Assembly (NCBI RefSeq): GCF_020382885.2
Contig: NC_058504.1
Location: forward strand, 18,673,019 to 18,737,018
Direction of reading: 5' to 3'
Source of the DNA: Scatophagus argus
Lineage: Eukaryota > Chordata > Actinopteri > Scatophagidae
Length of the DNA stretch: 64,000 nt
Shown here piece after piece: positions 46,974 to 57,870 of this stretch (its first letter is position 1; each line of letters starts with the position of its first letter). Below the pieces are notes generated by a model that did not search any database, was not told where the DNA came from, and was given only the letters and a program-made list of their open reading frames with translations. The translations under genes were made by a program, and so were the position numbers.

Positions 46974-49900
46974 CTTTTAAGATTCCAGCCATGTTTCACT
47001 AGTACCACACACCTTCACTCCTGGAAGGAGCCACCCCCCTCGTCCTCCCTTTGAGCCTCAGAGCTCAAGTAGATGTTGTTAGACAATACAAAGAATTCCA
47101 CAGAAACACTTCATACAGAGTGGCAGTCCCAGAGATGTAATCCAATGCCATTCTTAGGCTTCATAATGTCCGTGGTGATCAGGGGGTGGCCAGCGGGACA
47201 TGTCTCGACATAGCTCTGTTCAAACAGCTCCCTCATTCTCTAAAGCAACACTTTGTTCACAGATCAATCCAAACCTTTTTTCCCTTGACAAAGCCGCAAC
47301 GTTTAACAGCAGGATTAAAAGGCCCAAATCCCAGCATTGGCACTTAGCTAAAGCAACAGAGGAGAGAGCAGAACAGTGAGATCTGATGCTCCACTGGCTT
47401 GTATGACCTGAGTGTGCAGGTCCAGGTGGGAAAATGTAAAAAAAAAAAAAAAAAAAAATCATACCGATGACTTAATTTTTTACTATGCATTAAAGTCTGC
47501 AGATGAAGAGCGCTGTCATTTCAGAAGCTGCATCAGGTAAAATGAGATCATGAAGACTCCAAATGCATTGCACAAACAGTATGGTCTGTGCAAGTGAATG
47601 TCAACCTGCACCAGTGCCATTTTATTCTAAGGGCCCATAAGTTTCTAATAATTTCCAGCTTCCGAGATGGTTTCTGGAAAAAAGAAAACATTGATATTCT
47701 GTACTACTTATTAGGAAAAGAGAGAAGGTACTGATATGTTTCCAGCTAATTAATTCCAGTTCAATATATATGGACAAAGTTTCTAAATATGAATAGTTAA
47801 GATTTATTTTGAAAACCTGCTGGTCTTTCAAGTAAAGTCCTCTTTTCCCTATAATTAGTGCAAAATTATGCAATTCTTTCTAAAAATTTTCAGTTGTTGC
47901 ATTTTCAGTAGAAGAACCACCGAGGATCATTGTGTATATTATCAATGTATCATTCCCTCCTGCAGAGGTCACCTGAGAATAAATCTACATGTTACCAGAC
48001 TGATGGAGAGATAAGATAGCATTTACAACACACTCACTGCTCTGGATTATACGAGTTTGACATGCACAACAGAGTAAACAAGCCACGGAGAACCTTAAAA
48101 AAATCATAAAAGGGACCAACTTAAATTCAGTGGATTTATGTGCTGAGCTGTAAGACATTGAGCGGGTTACTTCACCTTGTTCACGTAGATTTCTAAACAA
48201 ATTAGATGATCCTTTCCAAACAGGTGGGGTATAGGCCAGCATCTTGTCTAATTCCTGCGAGAATGGAAGAAAATCCCAAATCACTCATTCATTTCCAAAT
48301 CCCAGGTAATCACAACGTAATGCAATGTTTGTTGGAGGTTTTACAGGGAGACTCTACTCACCTTTTTTGTGAGGGACTTCCGTGCTCTCCTACCTAAACA
48401 AAACAAGGTTAACAGTTTAGTGGATGACATAATGCTTGACTTACCATAATAATTATAACAATAACACTATGTTTAAATGGTGAGCTCTGTGTTAGGAATA
48501 TAGAACTGGGAAACAAAAGTGAAAACAGGTGTTTATGTGGACAGAAACACAAGCTGTGTATGGCCATGAACACATTCCTATGGTCAATAAAGCAGAAGAT
48601 AACATGGAGGCGTTGTAAAAAAGAAAAAAAAAAAGAAGGCCGGAAAATCTCATCGATAACAGTGACAATAACCCTTCCCTGACACATTTTAAAGCCCGTC
48701 TCTAAAGCTGGGATTATGATTGCCATGTGACGGCCTGCTCTCCACCACACTGAGCTGTCTGAGCATGTGAAGGTAAAACAAAGAGATTGTCCTCACTGTG
48801 GGCTTGTATTGCAAGCTTCCTATTAATGTTTTATAACCGGCAAATGCTTATAGATCTGAAATGAATAATTTACGTGACAGCATTTGAATTGTTCAAAAAG
48901 GCCACAGCTCCACCATCATGTATTGTATCTGAAATGAAACCGTAATGGCCCTGTCCAAGGCCTTCCTAAACATCTATGAGAATGCCAAAAACACATCTCA
49001 GCCACAAAAAACTATGATCACTATTGTGCAACACATTAGCCATTAGCCTATGATGACGCACAATATGCCAACACATGAGTGCTCCTTATTTTCATTCCTT
49101 ATTAGATGCCAGTGAAGCTGTATCTAAAAGATTACAACTGGCCACACACCTTAAATCATAATAAATCCCAGTAAGCAGAATGTCTTATCATTACATTTAC
49201 GACATCCTTGCTGCGTTGTTTGGTCTCTCTGGGTCTCTGTGAGGTTGTTGCCACATAAATGAGCCATAAAAGTGGGGTTGCTGGCAAAGATGCGTATCTT
49301 TATGCAGGTGTTATGACTGCAGCTCTTGAAACCACAACTTATTGTCAGAAGACACTTCTCATGCCCTCAGCAACAAGTTCCAGGACACAACAACAACAAC
49401 AACACTGGGACTTTTTTTGCCCTGTTTCAAGTAACCGCAGGATGAAGGAGCAGCAGGGGTTTACCTGATGTTTTGACAGAAGTGTCATTAAGCAAGCGGC
49501 TGCTACAAATGCAGCTGATTTCTCCACAGAGCTACAAAGACTATGGAAGTGGTTAAGCATCCGCTGCGCAACAAACTTTTACAGTCTTCATGTGGGAAAA
49601 TGAACTGCTACCTTCTCTTACAAAATGGTTGACAGCAAGAAACTAATTTAGCATGCAAATATAAGAAAACTTAATTCTACAAGTAGCGAAACCACATCAG
49701 AGTCTGTGCCTGCTGCCTTTTTGACATACTAAACTAGCCTGGATTTTGAGGAACTTTCAGAAGAGGTTTTACTCATGTTTCAACAAGAGAATCCAGGCTC
49801 TAATATAGTTCCTCTCCTATAGGTCCTTTCACCAGGAACAGTACTTTCCAATCAGTTTCTGATGGACCAGGAACCACTGGGGCTTCCAAAAGCTGTAAGA

Positions 49901-52871
49901 TGAAGTGACAATGAGTGAGTGAAGGAGAAAAAAAGTCTACAACATTTTGCTATCTGATTCAATGCAGTTTTGCCCTAAATAACAAAATAAACACTTTATC
50001 TGGTTTGGAGAAAGAAAAAGTGACCACATTCAAACTCAGTTGTACAACAGTAAATAGAAAGAAAGGCATGATGAGTCCATACTATTATTTCCTCTGATAT
50101 GAAAGTGGTGTGTCAGGATAACACTGATGTTTTCCATCATGTCACAATGTCAATTATCATTCCAGCTTTTCTAATCTCAGTGGTTCTCCAGGTGATACAC
50201 ACATGGGACTTTGGCTACTGGTTTACTTCTATAGCTTTGTGTCTGGGACTATTTGGTCAAAAAGTGGAAATGGTTTAACATCAACACGACTCCAGCTAAT
50301 GATCATTTTCATTATCGCTGTCATTGTCATTGTTATCATGTGATTATTTTTGCTTTAAAATGTTTGATCTCACACTCATAGAGTTCATGATGACATCTTC
50401 AAGCTGTTCATGTCAGACCTTCCGAAAACACAAAACATTCAATCTACAGCCATGACGGACGGAAAATCCTCATGTTTTAGAAGCTGATTTAACATTAAAC
50501 ATCAATAATGAAGAATGTTTAGTAGCAGTACAACTGGGAATGCACTCACTCTTGGGTTCATTCAGAGTAATGGATTCAATGAAGTTGAGTGGCGTCATGT
50601 AGAGCTGGCCCTCGAACTCCACCGAACTGAAAAGGCGGAATCTGTTTTCATAGCATGACATGTACACGTCTCCATCATCCAGACTATAGCTCCTGGCCTG
50701 TAGACACACACACACAGACACACACACCATGATGAAATACTGCAAATCACATCACAGTCACAGTGATAATACTGTCTGAAAGATGCTTTTTATGAAATCC
50801 ACGGAAGCTTTTTCCTGTCACGAAAAGCCTCGCTGACATGGAACAACAAAGAGGCCCGAGCTTTAATTCAGTAATGGGGCACATGTTATGTCAGCCCTAT
50901 TTTTCATCCCTGTGCACCAGATAATGTCCCTACAACTGTTCAAACCCAGCCAGATCAGAGGGCTGGACTGGTGAAGACAGACTGGATCTCTCTGTCAGGT
51001 GGAACAGTGCCAGGTCCACTGGGCACAGAGCAAACACCCAGGGAATGTGTGCCCCCCTCTGCTTAACCATTAAACCCCCTCTAACCACCCCCAGCTCTCA
51101 TCAAATGTCAGCCCCTCCGCCAAGGCCCAGTGTCCAGTTTCCTGTGTCCCTGGATTCCTGCTGCCTGTAGACACCAGACAAATTAGAGCAGCAGCACATT
51201 AGAAACAAGGAATCTTCTTTATGTAGAAGTGCAAACCAGACCTGCTTCGCATATTTATTTACATCCCCTCTGATCTGAGGATCTTGTCAACAATGTCAGC
51301 ACACGTCTGAGTTAAAGAGATTCACTGTAGAAGCAGTGGGGATTAGGCTAATAAGGGCCAAATACAGTGTTCAGTGGATGGTCAAAATAACCTGAACATC
51401 GGACACAGTGCAAAAAAACAGTGTCAACAACACATCACTATATATGTAAAAGCTACCAGGAGAAGTCTACACGTGTTGTTTTGTCCAACTATTCTTTGTT
51501 GAATAAGGGCCGTGATGAAGTTAAAATGCTCTGATCTCACAATAAATTTGTTCTTTATTCTCCTGGTAACACTGGAGTTCTGACACTTTGACACTAGTTA
51601 CTTCACCTTGGAAGACTGAGACCTCCTGCTTTGTTTTGTTCACCCAACGATGCAAAAACACATGAAATTTTAAATCTTTAATGAATCAAAATAAAGAAAA
51701 GAAGCATGAACCAGCAAATATTTGGCATTTTAATGGATGAATGACTTATATGATTAATCGCTTATCCAAACACCGTTCGATCAGCTTCCTGTAGACTGAC
51801 AAACAGATTAGTCAATGAAGCATTTCAGCTCTGAAATGCAAACGCTTAAACTTTTCAAATGTGAGGACCTTTCTGCTTCTCTGTTAAATGTCACTGCACG
51901 CTGAACAGAGTTGGGTTTGGGACTAAACAAAACAGACGAAAGAGAAACATGACGAAACATGTTATGACATCACTAGATTCAAATGTATTTCAATTATTTA
52001 ATGAAATAATGATTATGTCAATCAGTATGAATTAATACTCATGTGTTGGAGTTCTGTGGCTCTTTGTGTTCCTTTCTGTAGCCATAGTTTGTCCACCTCT
52101 GTAGATAACCATGGGGCTAAAATAAAACCATCTTAAATCCAGCACCAACACCAAAAATAAGTATGTCCTCAAAAATGACGACAGTAAAGACTAAGTTATG
52201 GTACTTTATTGTACCACATTACACAGTCAGGTGTTATTCTGTCCAGCAGCTGAAATATGTAAAAATAGCATATTATTTTATCTAACATGTGTAGAACAAA
52301 CAGCCTAAAACATCACCACATGGCCGCAATTGGGTCACGTGATCTCTGAACCGCTTTGACCACGTTTGCCATTTCAGCACCAAAGGTCGGGGATAGCTCC
52401 TTATGGTGACGACTGACGGTGTTTCACGTGCACGAGCCTATATGATGCAGCCTTAATTATGCCGGAAACGCAGCAGAGCCTCGTGAGAAAAACTGCGCAT
52501 GAAACTAAAGCAGTCGTGTGTTTTTTTTCTCTCTCTCTCTCCCTGTCAAACTGTATTTAAGATGAATGTTATCACTAAAGCCGCGCAGCTTAATAAATAT
52601 CCCACTGTACCTCATCGGTGGCAGAAACTGATGGCAGCGCCAGATGAAAGAGTCGAGCCTCGACGTGGCTCTTCAGTCCAGAACGCCTACCGACATACGG
52701 GCAGCAGTAATAAGCAGCACCGGCGGCCGCAGCGGCGACGCAGGCTCCGGCCGCGATGACTTTCAGCGCTTTTGTCCCCCCTGGGGATGTCTGCTGTTTC
52801 CCCGTAACAGTGTGAGTCCCTGCTTTGGAGCCGTAAGCGAGTGAACGTATAAACCTGCGAAGGGCAGCCAT
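38686..52871 (-). CDS. micu3: Mitochondrial calcium uptake family member 3, 13 coding exons seen
   Basis: EF-hand regulator of the mitochondrial calcium uniporter, in the intermembrane space. Minus-strand exons: 52691-52871, 50550-50697, 48362-48393, 48176-48254, 45940-45987, 45765-45847, 45605-45676, 42706-42801, 41985-42073, 41593-41764, 39786-39894, 39348-39505, 38686-38754. From exon 2 on all phases close. Start MAALRRFIRSLAYGSK looks like a mitochondrial presequence, followed by an Ala-rich hydrophobic segment. The first EF hand DADGNEMVDREE and the last DEDHDDKLSHKE keep canonical calcium ligands. Other hallmarks are RFRLFSSVEFEGQL, PPVWKGSS, LLVHFFGKKGKAEL and FKSCMKKELSGK at the end. 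About 445 codons are found against about 530 in human. Exon 1 ends in phase 1 and does not join exon 2 in frame, so at least one linker exon is missing from this model. Confidence 0.93.
40806..41400. repeat. Foldback-type dispersed repeat, copy 2, in a micu3 intron
   Basis: The left arm (about 40810-40950) contains GAGAGTTAGATGAGAG, GATTAGCTTAGCTGAC and AATAGGGACAGAGCTC. The middle has AAAAACCAAAATGTAAAAAC and GTGCAGTGACTC. The right arm (about 41260-41345) contains TGAACTTTAGAACTGATGATG, trimmed here to its core AACTTTAGAACTG, and CCTAAGCTAAGCTAATC in the opposite orientation. The family is the same as at 37862-38160. Confidence 0.55.
46935..46970. repeat. (GA)18 microsatellite in a micu3 intron
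   Basis: Pure GA dinucleotide tract. It lies in the intron between the exons at 45940-45987 and 48176-48254. Confidence 0.95.
47438..47458. repeat. A-rich homopolymer in a micu3 intron
   Basis: About 21 consecutive A on the plus strand, same intron as the GA repeat. No splice acceptor is seen next to it. Confidence 0.9.
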
Positions 52872-53729
52872 GGCTGTTTACACTGAGGTGTCGTAGCCGG
52901 TAACGCAGCAGCTCGAGCCGTCCGCAGCCCCGAGCTCGCGAGAAATGCCGTGTATGTTTCAGAGTCACTCAGGGATTACTTAGGACGTCAAATTTAGTGA
53001 GAGTGCGAGAAATGATGTTGAAATCTTTGCATAAACATAGAAACACACGCCGAGTTTGTTTCCGCGCTCGTGGGTTTATTTAAAGAGTCATGTGTTTTAG
53101 TGTTTACATGTTTAATATGAATTCAAAGTGATGATTCAGAGTGCTCAGTTCAAACCCACACCCCACCGTCAACTCTCCCTCTTCCTCCTGGGTTGTCTCC
53201 TATTTTATGCCTTGGGAAAAGGGGGGAAAAAATCCCTGCCAGGGCACGTCTGAACTGTGACAGCCCCGCCCATTACTAGTCCTGTGGTTTTGCACCTGCC
53301 TCACCACCCCTGCCACTTAGAGCGCAAAAACCCTCCAGGAGCTCCTGTACCTGCACTGCAGCGTTTATTCAGCCTTCACTGCCGTGTCTCTGCTGTGTCT
53401 CCTTCACGGGTCCACTGAGGCATCGCCACCGTCCAATGTGAACAGGTATATGCAACATGAGGACATCTGAGGAGCGACTGCAGCCCAACCCCAAATGATG
53501 AAGACGCAGCGGTGAAGATAAAGAAGAAGACGAAGGAGAAATCGGTGCAGCCGGGAGCAGAGATTTACTGAGTGAAATCCGCGCGTCTGCGTGTCCATGT
53601 ACATGTGCAAAGTAACGCGAAGGTGGACGTAAACATGCAATAAGTGACAGAGGCAACCAGGTAGTCTACTACGCAAGAGCGCTCCCTCTGGACCTCCTCA
53701 CTGAACTTTACCCGCTGAGCTTTGACGCG
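52872..53729. promoter_or_regulatory. Bidirectional micu3-fgf20 promoter interval
   Basis: 858 bases separate the start codons of the divergent genes micu3 (minus) and fgf20 (plus). The interval is GC-richer than its surroundings next to micu3. It must contain both 5' UTRs and both core promoters. I see no coding sequence. Separate initiation sites cannot be placed from the sequence. Confidence 0.7.
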
Positions 53730-54826
53730 ATGGCTGCCGCCGCTGCTGCTACTGCTCTGGGGGAAGTTGGAGGCGTCTTGCACGGCATCGAGGGTGTCCC
53801 ACAGGTCGGGTCCCATTTCCTGCTGACCCCTCTTGGGGACAGTCCAACGCTGCTAGGGGAGCACCTCATACCTGGGGACAGGCTCTCCCGGAGCACCACG
53901 GCGGATTTAACGCACCTCAAAGGGATTCTCAGGAGGAGACAGTTATACTGCAGAACTGGGTTTCATCTTGAAATACTTCCGGATGGCACAGTGCAAGGCA
54001 CGAGGAAAGACCACAGTCGTTTTGGTAAAACACTGAAAAAAAATAAATCTAATATATTTTAGAAGCAGAAAAATATAATGCAATAAAAAGTGGCCAACAA
54101 TCATAACCTAAGAAAAGAAACCTTTGTCATAGCAAGGAAACACCGAATCAATGAAAAAAAATGTTGAAAATAATGTAATGATACAATTATGTCTGTTAAA
54201 CTGTATTAACTGTGCCAATAGGCTGCTGTCAGCTGGGTTGACATTTTTGAGCTTCTTGAATGATATTCTTTCATCTTTGTCAAAGACTGTAGTGAACAAC
54301 TGTGTCATTCTTCTGCAGGTATTTTGGAATTCATAAGCCTTGCTGTTGGGTTGATAAGCATTAGAGGGGTGGACAGTGGACTCTATCTGGGAATGAACGA
54401 CAAAGGAGAGCTGTATGGCTCTGTAAGTACCATCTCTGCTTGTTCGTGTTTCTTTTTTAATTTCTCATATTTAGAGAATTTGATTTTCGGGAAGAAAAAT
54501 GGCCATAAATAGTGGCATGTGTTTTTCCACATCAGCATCATAAGCCAGGAGATCTCTGATGTTGTTCTCTTTGTTTTCAGGATAAGCTCACAGCTGAATG
54601 TGTCTTCAGGGAGCAGTTCGAGGAGAATTGGTACAACACATACTCCTCCAACCTCTACAAGCACGGAGATAAAGGGACGCGTTACTTTGTGGCATTAAAT
54701 AAAGACGGGACACCAAGGGACGGGACTAAATCCAGGCGGCACCAGAAATTTACACACTTCTTGCCAAGGCCTGTGGACCCCGACCGTGTGCCAGAGCTGT
54801 ACAGGGATGTCCTGGGACACAGCTGA
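53730..54826 (+). CDS. fgf20: Fibroblast growth factor 20, 3 exons
   Basis: Secreted FGF9/16/20-subfamily growth factor that signals through FGF receptors with heparan sulfate. Exons 53730-54024, 54319-54422 and 54581-54826 join in frame to 214 residues (human 211). The start [15 protein letters not shown] is an Ala-rich version of the family N-terminus, followed by QVGSHFLL. The beta-trefoil core shows [58 protein letters not shown] and [14 protein letters not shown]. The exon boundaries match the universal FGF pattern. As in the subfamily, there is no cleavable N-terminal signal; the [12 protein letters not shown] stretch is the internal hydrophobic segment used for secretion. FGF20 is chosen over FGF9 and FGF16 from the short divergent N-terminus, the DPDRVPELY tail and the neighbouring genes. 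It is divergent from micu3. Confidence 0.96.
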
Positions 54827-55760
54827 GACCTGGAGCCCTGGTCCAGTTCAGGAATAGCTGCTAAACCCCCTGGCAGGCAGGAAGCAGAGAAAAGAAGATG
54901 GATGCAGCCATGGGGATGTGGCCGGGGCAGGCTGGTGGACAGCAGCCCGATCAGCAGGGATGAAGGCTCCGGGGCCTCTCATAGGAATGCATGGGCCATC
55001 TCTCAGCAGCCAGGAAGACAGACTAGAATGTCTGCACACTCGGTATAAGGGGGTCATTTGTTTGAAATTATGGATGACCCTAAAAAGTACCTGCGTGAAA
55101 TTGGAGACGAATGGGAAATGGAGCTGGATGGTCAGGAAGCATCTCCTCTGGTCACACAGAGGCGTCAGCTGATGCAGAGTCCGTGGGAATCTGTACTAAA
55201 TCTGTACTCATCACGAAATGGTACTTTTAACTTGGGTACTGTGTCAGAGAGAAGTAGTTTGTTCAGAAGGACTTTGAAGGAATACTCTTTCTTTTTCTTA
55301 CCTGTGTCTAGTCTTCTTTGGAAAGAGCTAAAAATGTAACAATTTATTTATTCATTTTAGATACATATATTTATGTTATATATTTATTTATTTGAGAATA
55401 TATTTTTACAGTTAGATACATGAAATTTAGAAAACAACTAGAAACTGTATCGATTATATAAAGACTGAGACACTGTACCTTTATGCCTTTTATTCTGAAA
55501 AAGCTCTGCTAGTGTTAATACTGTAGAATGACCACAAATATGAAACATATTATCTCAATTTGGAAAATATTCCCACATCTGAAATGCATTTAATCACAAT
55601 ATGGTGACTGTGAATCAATTCTGAAAAAAAAAAAAATCTTTGTAATGTTGACATAGTAATCCATAGTAAAACCAAACAACTGTTACATGTGTTATTGGAG
55701 GACTCTGAGGTCAGCAGACTTATAATACAATCAATAAATGGCTCAAAATGTGATGAAAAT
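54827..55760 (+). other. fgf20: Probable fgf20 3' UTR
   Basis: AT-rich sequence with ATTTA-containing stretches around 55340-55395, which in mRNAs often confer instability. It ends with AATAAA at 55733-55738. The open frame at 55058-55339 is not similar to any protein I know and is treated as chance. Confidence 0.6.
55733..55738 (+). promoter_or_regulatory. fgf20: Likely fgf20 poly(A) signal AATAAA
   Basis: Canonical hexamer 907 bases after the fgf20 stop codon. Confidence 0.55.
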
Positions 55761-57284
55761 GCTTTTTTGTTAGCTTATAGCTCATGATCAGATGTGAGAT
55801 GTTTTGTTAGTTGCCCAATTTGTGTCCATTTATAGCCAATGTTCCTTTAAGGAATCCCACATTTTTCCTTTTAGAAATAATTTATAAAAGTATACTCTAC
55901 TGGTTGCTTTTGTCTTACAGAGTTTAAACATATAAACCCACTTACGAGACCAATGTTGTCTTTCTTTATGGACACCATTACTCCAAGATACGAGCTGTAG
56001 ACCTGGTGCACGCATAAAACTTCAAAGCCTCCCTCCTGAATCATCTGCAGGTAAAGGCTGCGCAATGATACGATCGGGGCCAAATAAAATGTGACCTTTA
56101 GCTCAGGTCCAGCAAGTTTAGCAGATGTATGAAAGTGCAGGTCAAAGGGATATGAATTAAGTCACCTCTGCTGACAGTTTGGGGATGGTAGACCTACTGA
56201 AATGTCTTAGTAATAATGGAAGTCATGGAGGCTGAGACATTTCTGTTTAATTCTCTTGTTTTCAGTCAACTTATATTTCATTCGTGAAAGATTGTCTTAC
56301 TCTGCCATCATATTTAACTGCAGGCGAACTAACCAAAAGTATTTTATAGTTGGAATGTAGGAGGTACAAAGCAGCTGAATTACTGAAAAGCCATTATCTC
56401 ATATCTGTGCACAGTTTCCTCCGCGGTTGGGAGAAGATCTGTGTTGAAATATGAAAGCTCGGCCTGTGATCTCAACGAGTGTGTGTGATGGTGAGCCAGT
56501 GGGGGGTGTCTCAATACAGGGAGTCAGCCCAGCTGCCAACTCTCTCCTGTCTGCAGTGTGATACTGTGGGACTTTCCCACCTGCACACCTTGAACATCAG
56601 CGTGTCCCTGTTGTCGATTAATGAGAGCATTGCTGAGAGTATTATAACCTGTGTGCACACGGACATCCCCTGTCCACCGAGCAAACACATTGCAACATGA
56701 AAAAACCTGATTCTGGTGCTTGTTTTTGTAAAGGTACCGTCACCGCTCATCTTTCATAGAAAAGTTAACAAGCATGAAAGTGATGGGCAGGGTATGCTTC
56801 TTTCATGTTCTCTTCCATCTTTCCCAGCTCAAGAGTGTGTTGCAACTTTGTTTGTCTATGACCTTAACCTGCAGCTTTTTTCTTTCTTTTTTTTTGTCAG
56901 TGCAATACTTCCAGAGTCTCAGTTGTGGCCATGAAAAGTAGACTTTGTGCAAATCTAAGAGCGTAACCCCCTCTGTCCCCCTTTTGACATTTTGAAGGTC
57001 ATCTCCAACATGCTGGAAATCCTGACTTGTGATACCTGATGCCCAGAAGTGTTCTTTGGCACTTGTTTAACTGATGTTTTTGGAGTCTACCTGGCCTTGA
57101 GACAGATGCTTTTGTTCCCTCTACTCCGCCTCCTCCAGGTGGTCTGTGGCTTCTTGCTGAAAACACTTAAACCCCTCATCCGCACCCACTCTGGAGGGCT
57201 GTCTCACACGCTTAATGGACGCTCCCTTACTTTCATCACCTCCTCAGCAGTGGCCTTAAAGGGCTCTTGAGGAAACCCAATCAA

Positions 57285-57319
57285 GTGTGTGTGTGTGCGT
57301 GTGTGTGCGTGTGTGTGTG
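57285..57319. repeat. (GT)n microsatellite
   Basis: GT repeat interrupted by GC steps, about 35 bases. Confidence 0.9.
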
Positions 57320-57834
57320 GCATGGGTCCACGGCCAGGCAGGTGTGGAAGTCAGTGATCTTCTATGTCTATCTTCACAGTCCAGTCAGACAGCGCAGGTG
57401 TTCCCTGCGCACTCAAGCTCTCACACTCTGATCTCAGCCCTGCTGTTTGTCAGCTGGGGATATGACTTAGCAGCAGCAGGAGAAGGAGGGGTGTGGAAAT
57501 ATAGCCGACTTTGTTGTCTGCCCCCAATTATCAGAGAGCATAATTTCTATATTTAGTAGGCTGCGTTTGGGAAGACAGGGGAGGTGCCAAGAAGCTCACC
57601 TGTTGCTCTAAAGCTGTGGCCACTTCTAAGAGTGTGTTTGCGCTGGGATGGTGTCTGCAGCTTTGTGTCATTTGAATCTTGCAACTATTGATTTCAGGCT
57701 CTTTGTTGTTTGTTTATTCCTTAGTAAATTGCCGTGCGCACAAATTATGAGCTGCATGCGTGTTTATAGGGATTACAGCAGAAGTGTAAGTATAGCGTTA
57801 TCCACTTGATACTTTTGGGCTTTCATCCCAGTCC

Positions 57835-57869
<35 letters not shown>

Positions 57870-57870
57870 G
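57835..57870. repeat. (GA)n microsatellite
   Basis: GA repeat with one GG interruption, about 36 bases. Confidence 0.92.

Noticed and set aside
52499-52968. Plus-strand and out-of-frame open frames over micu3 exon 1
   Set aside because: Shadows of the GC-rich coding exon; the minus-strand frame starting MAALRRF matches MICU3.
55058-55339. Open frame beginning MFEIMDDPKKYL after fgf20
   Set aside because: Lies between the fgf20 stop and its poly(A) signal, has no recognised similarity and no splice context; treated as a chance frame in the 3' UTR.
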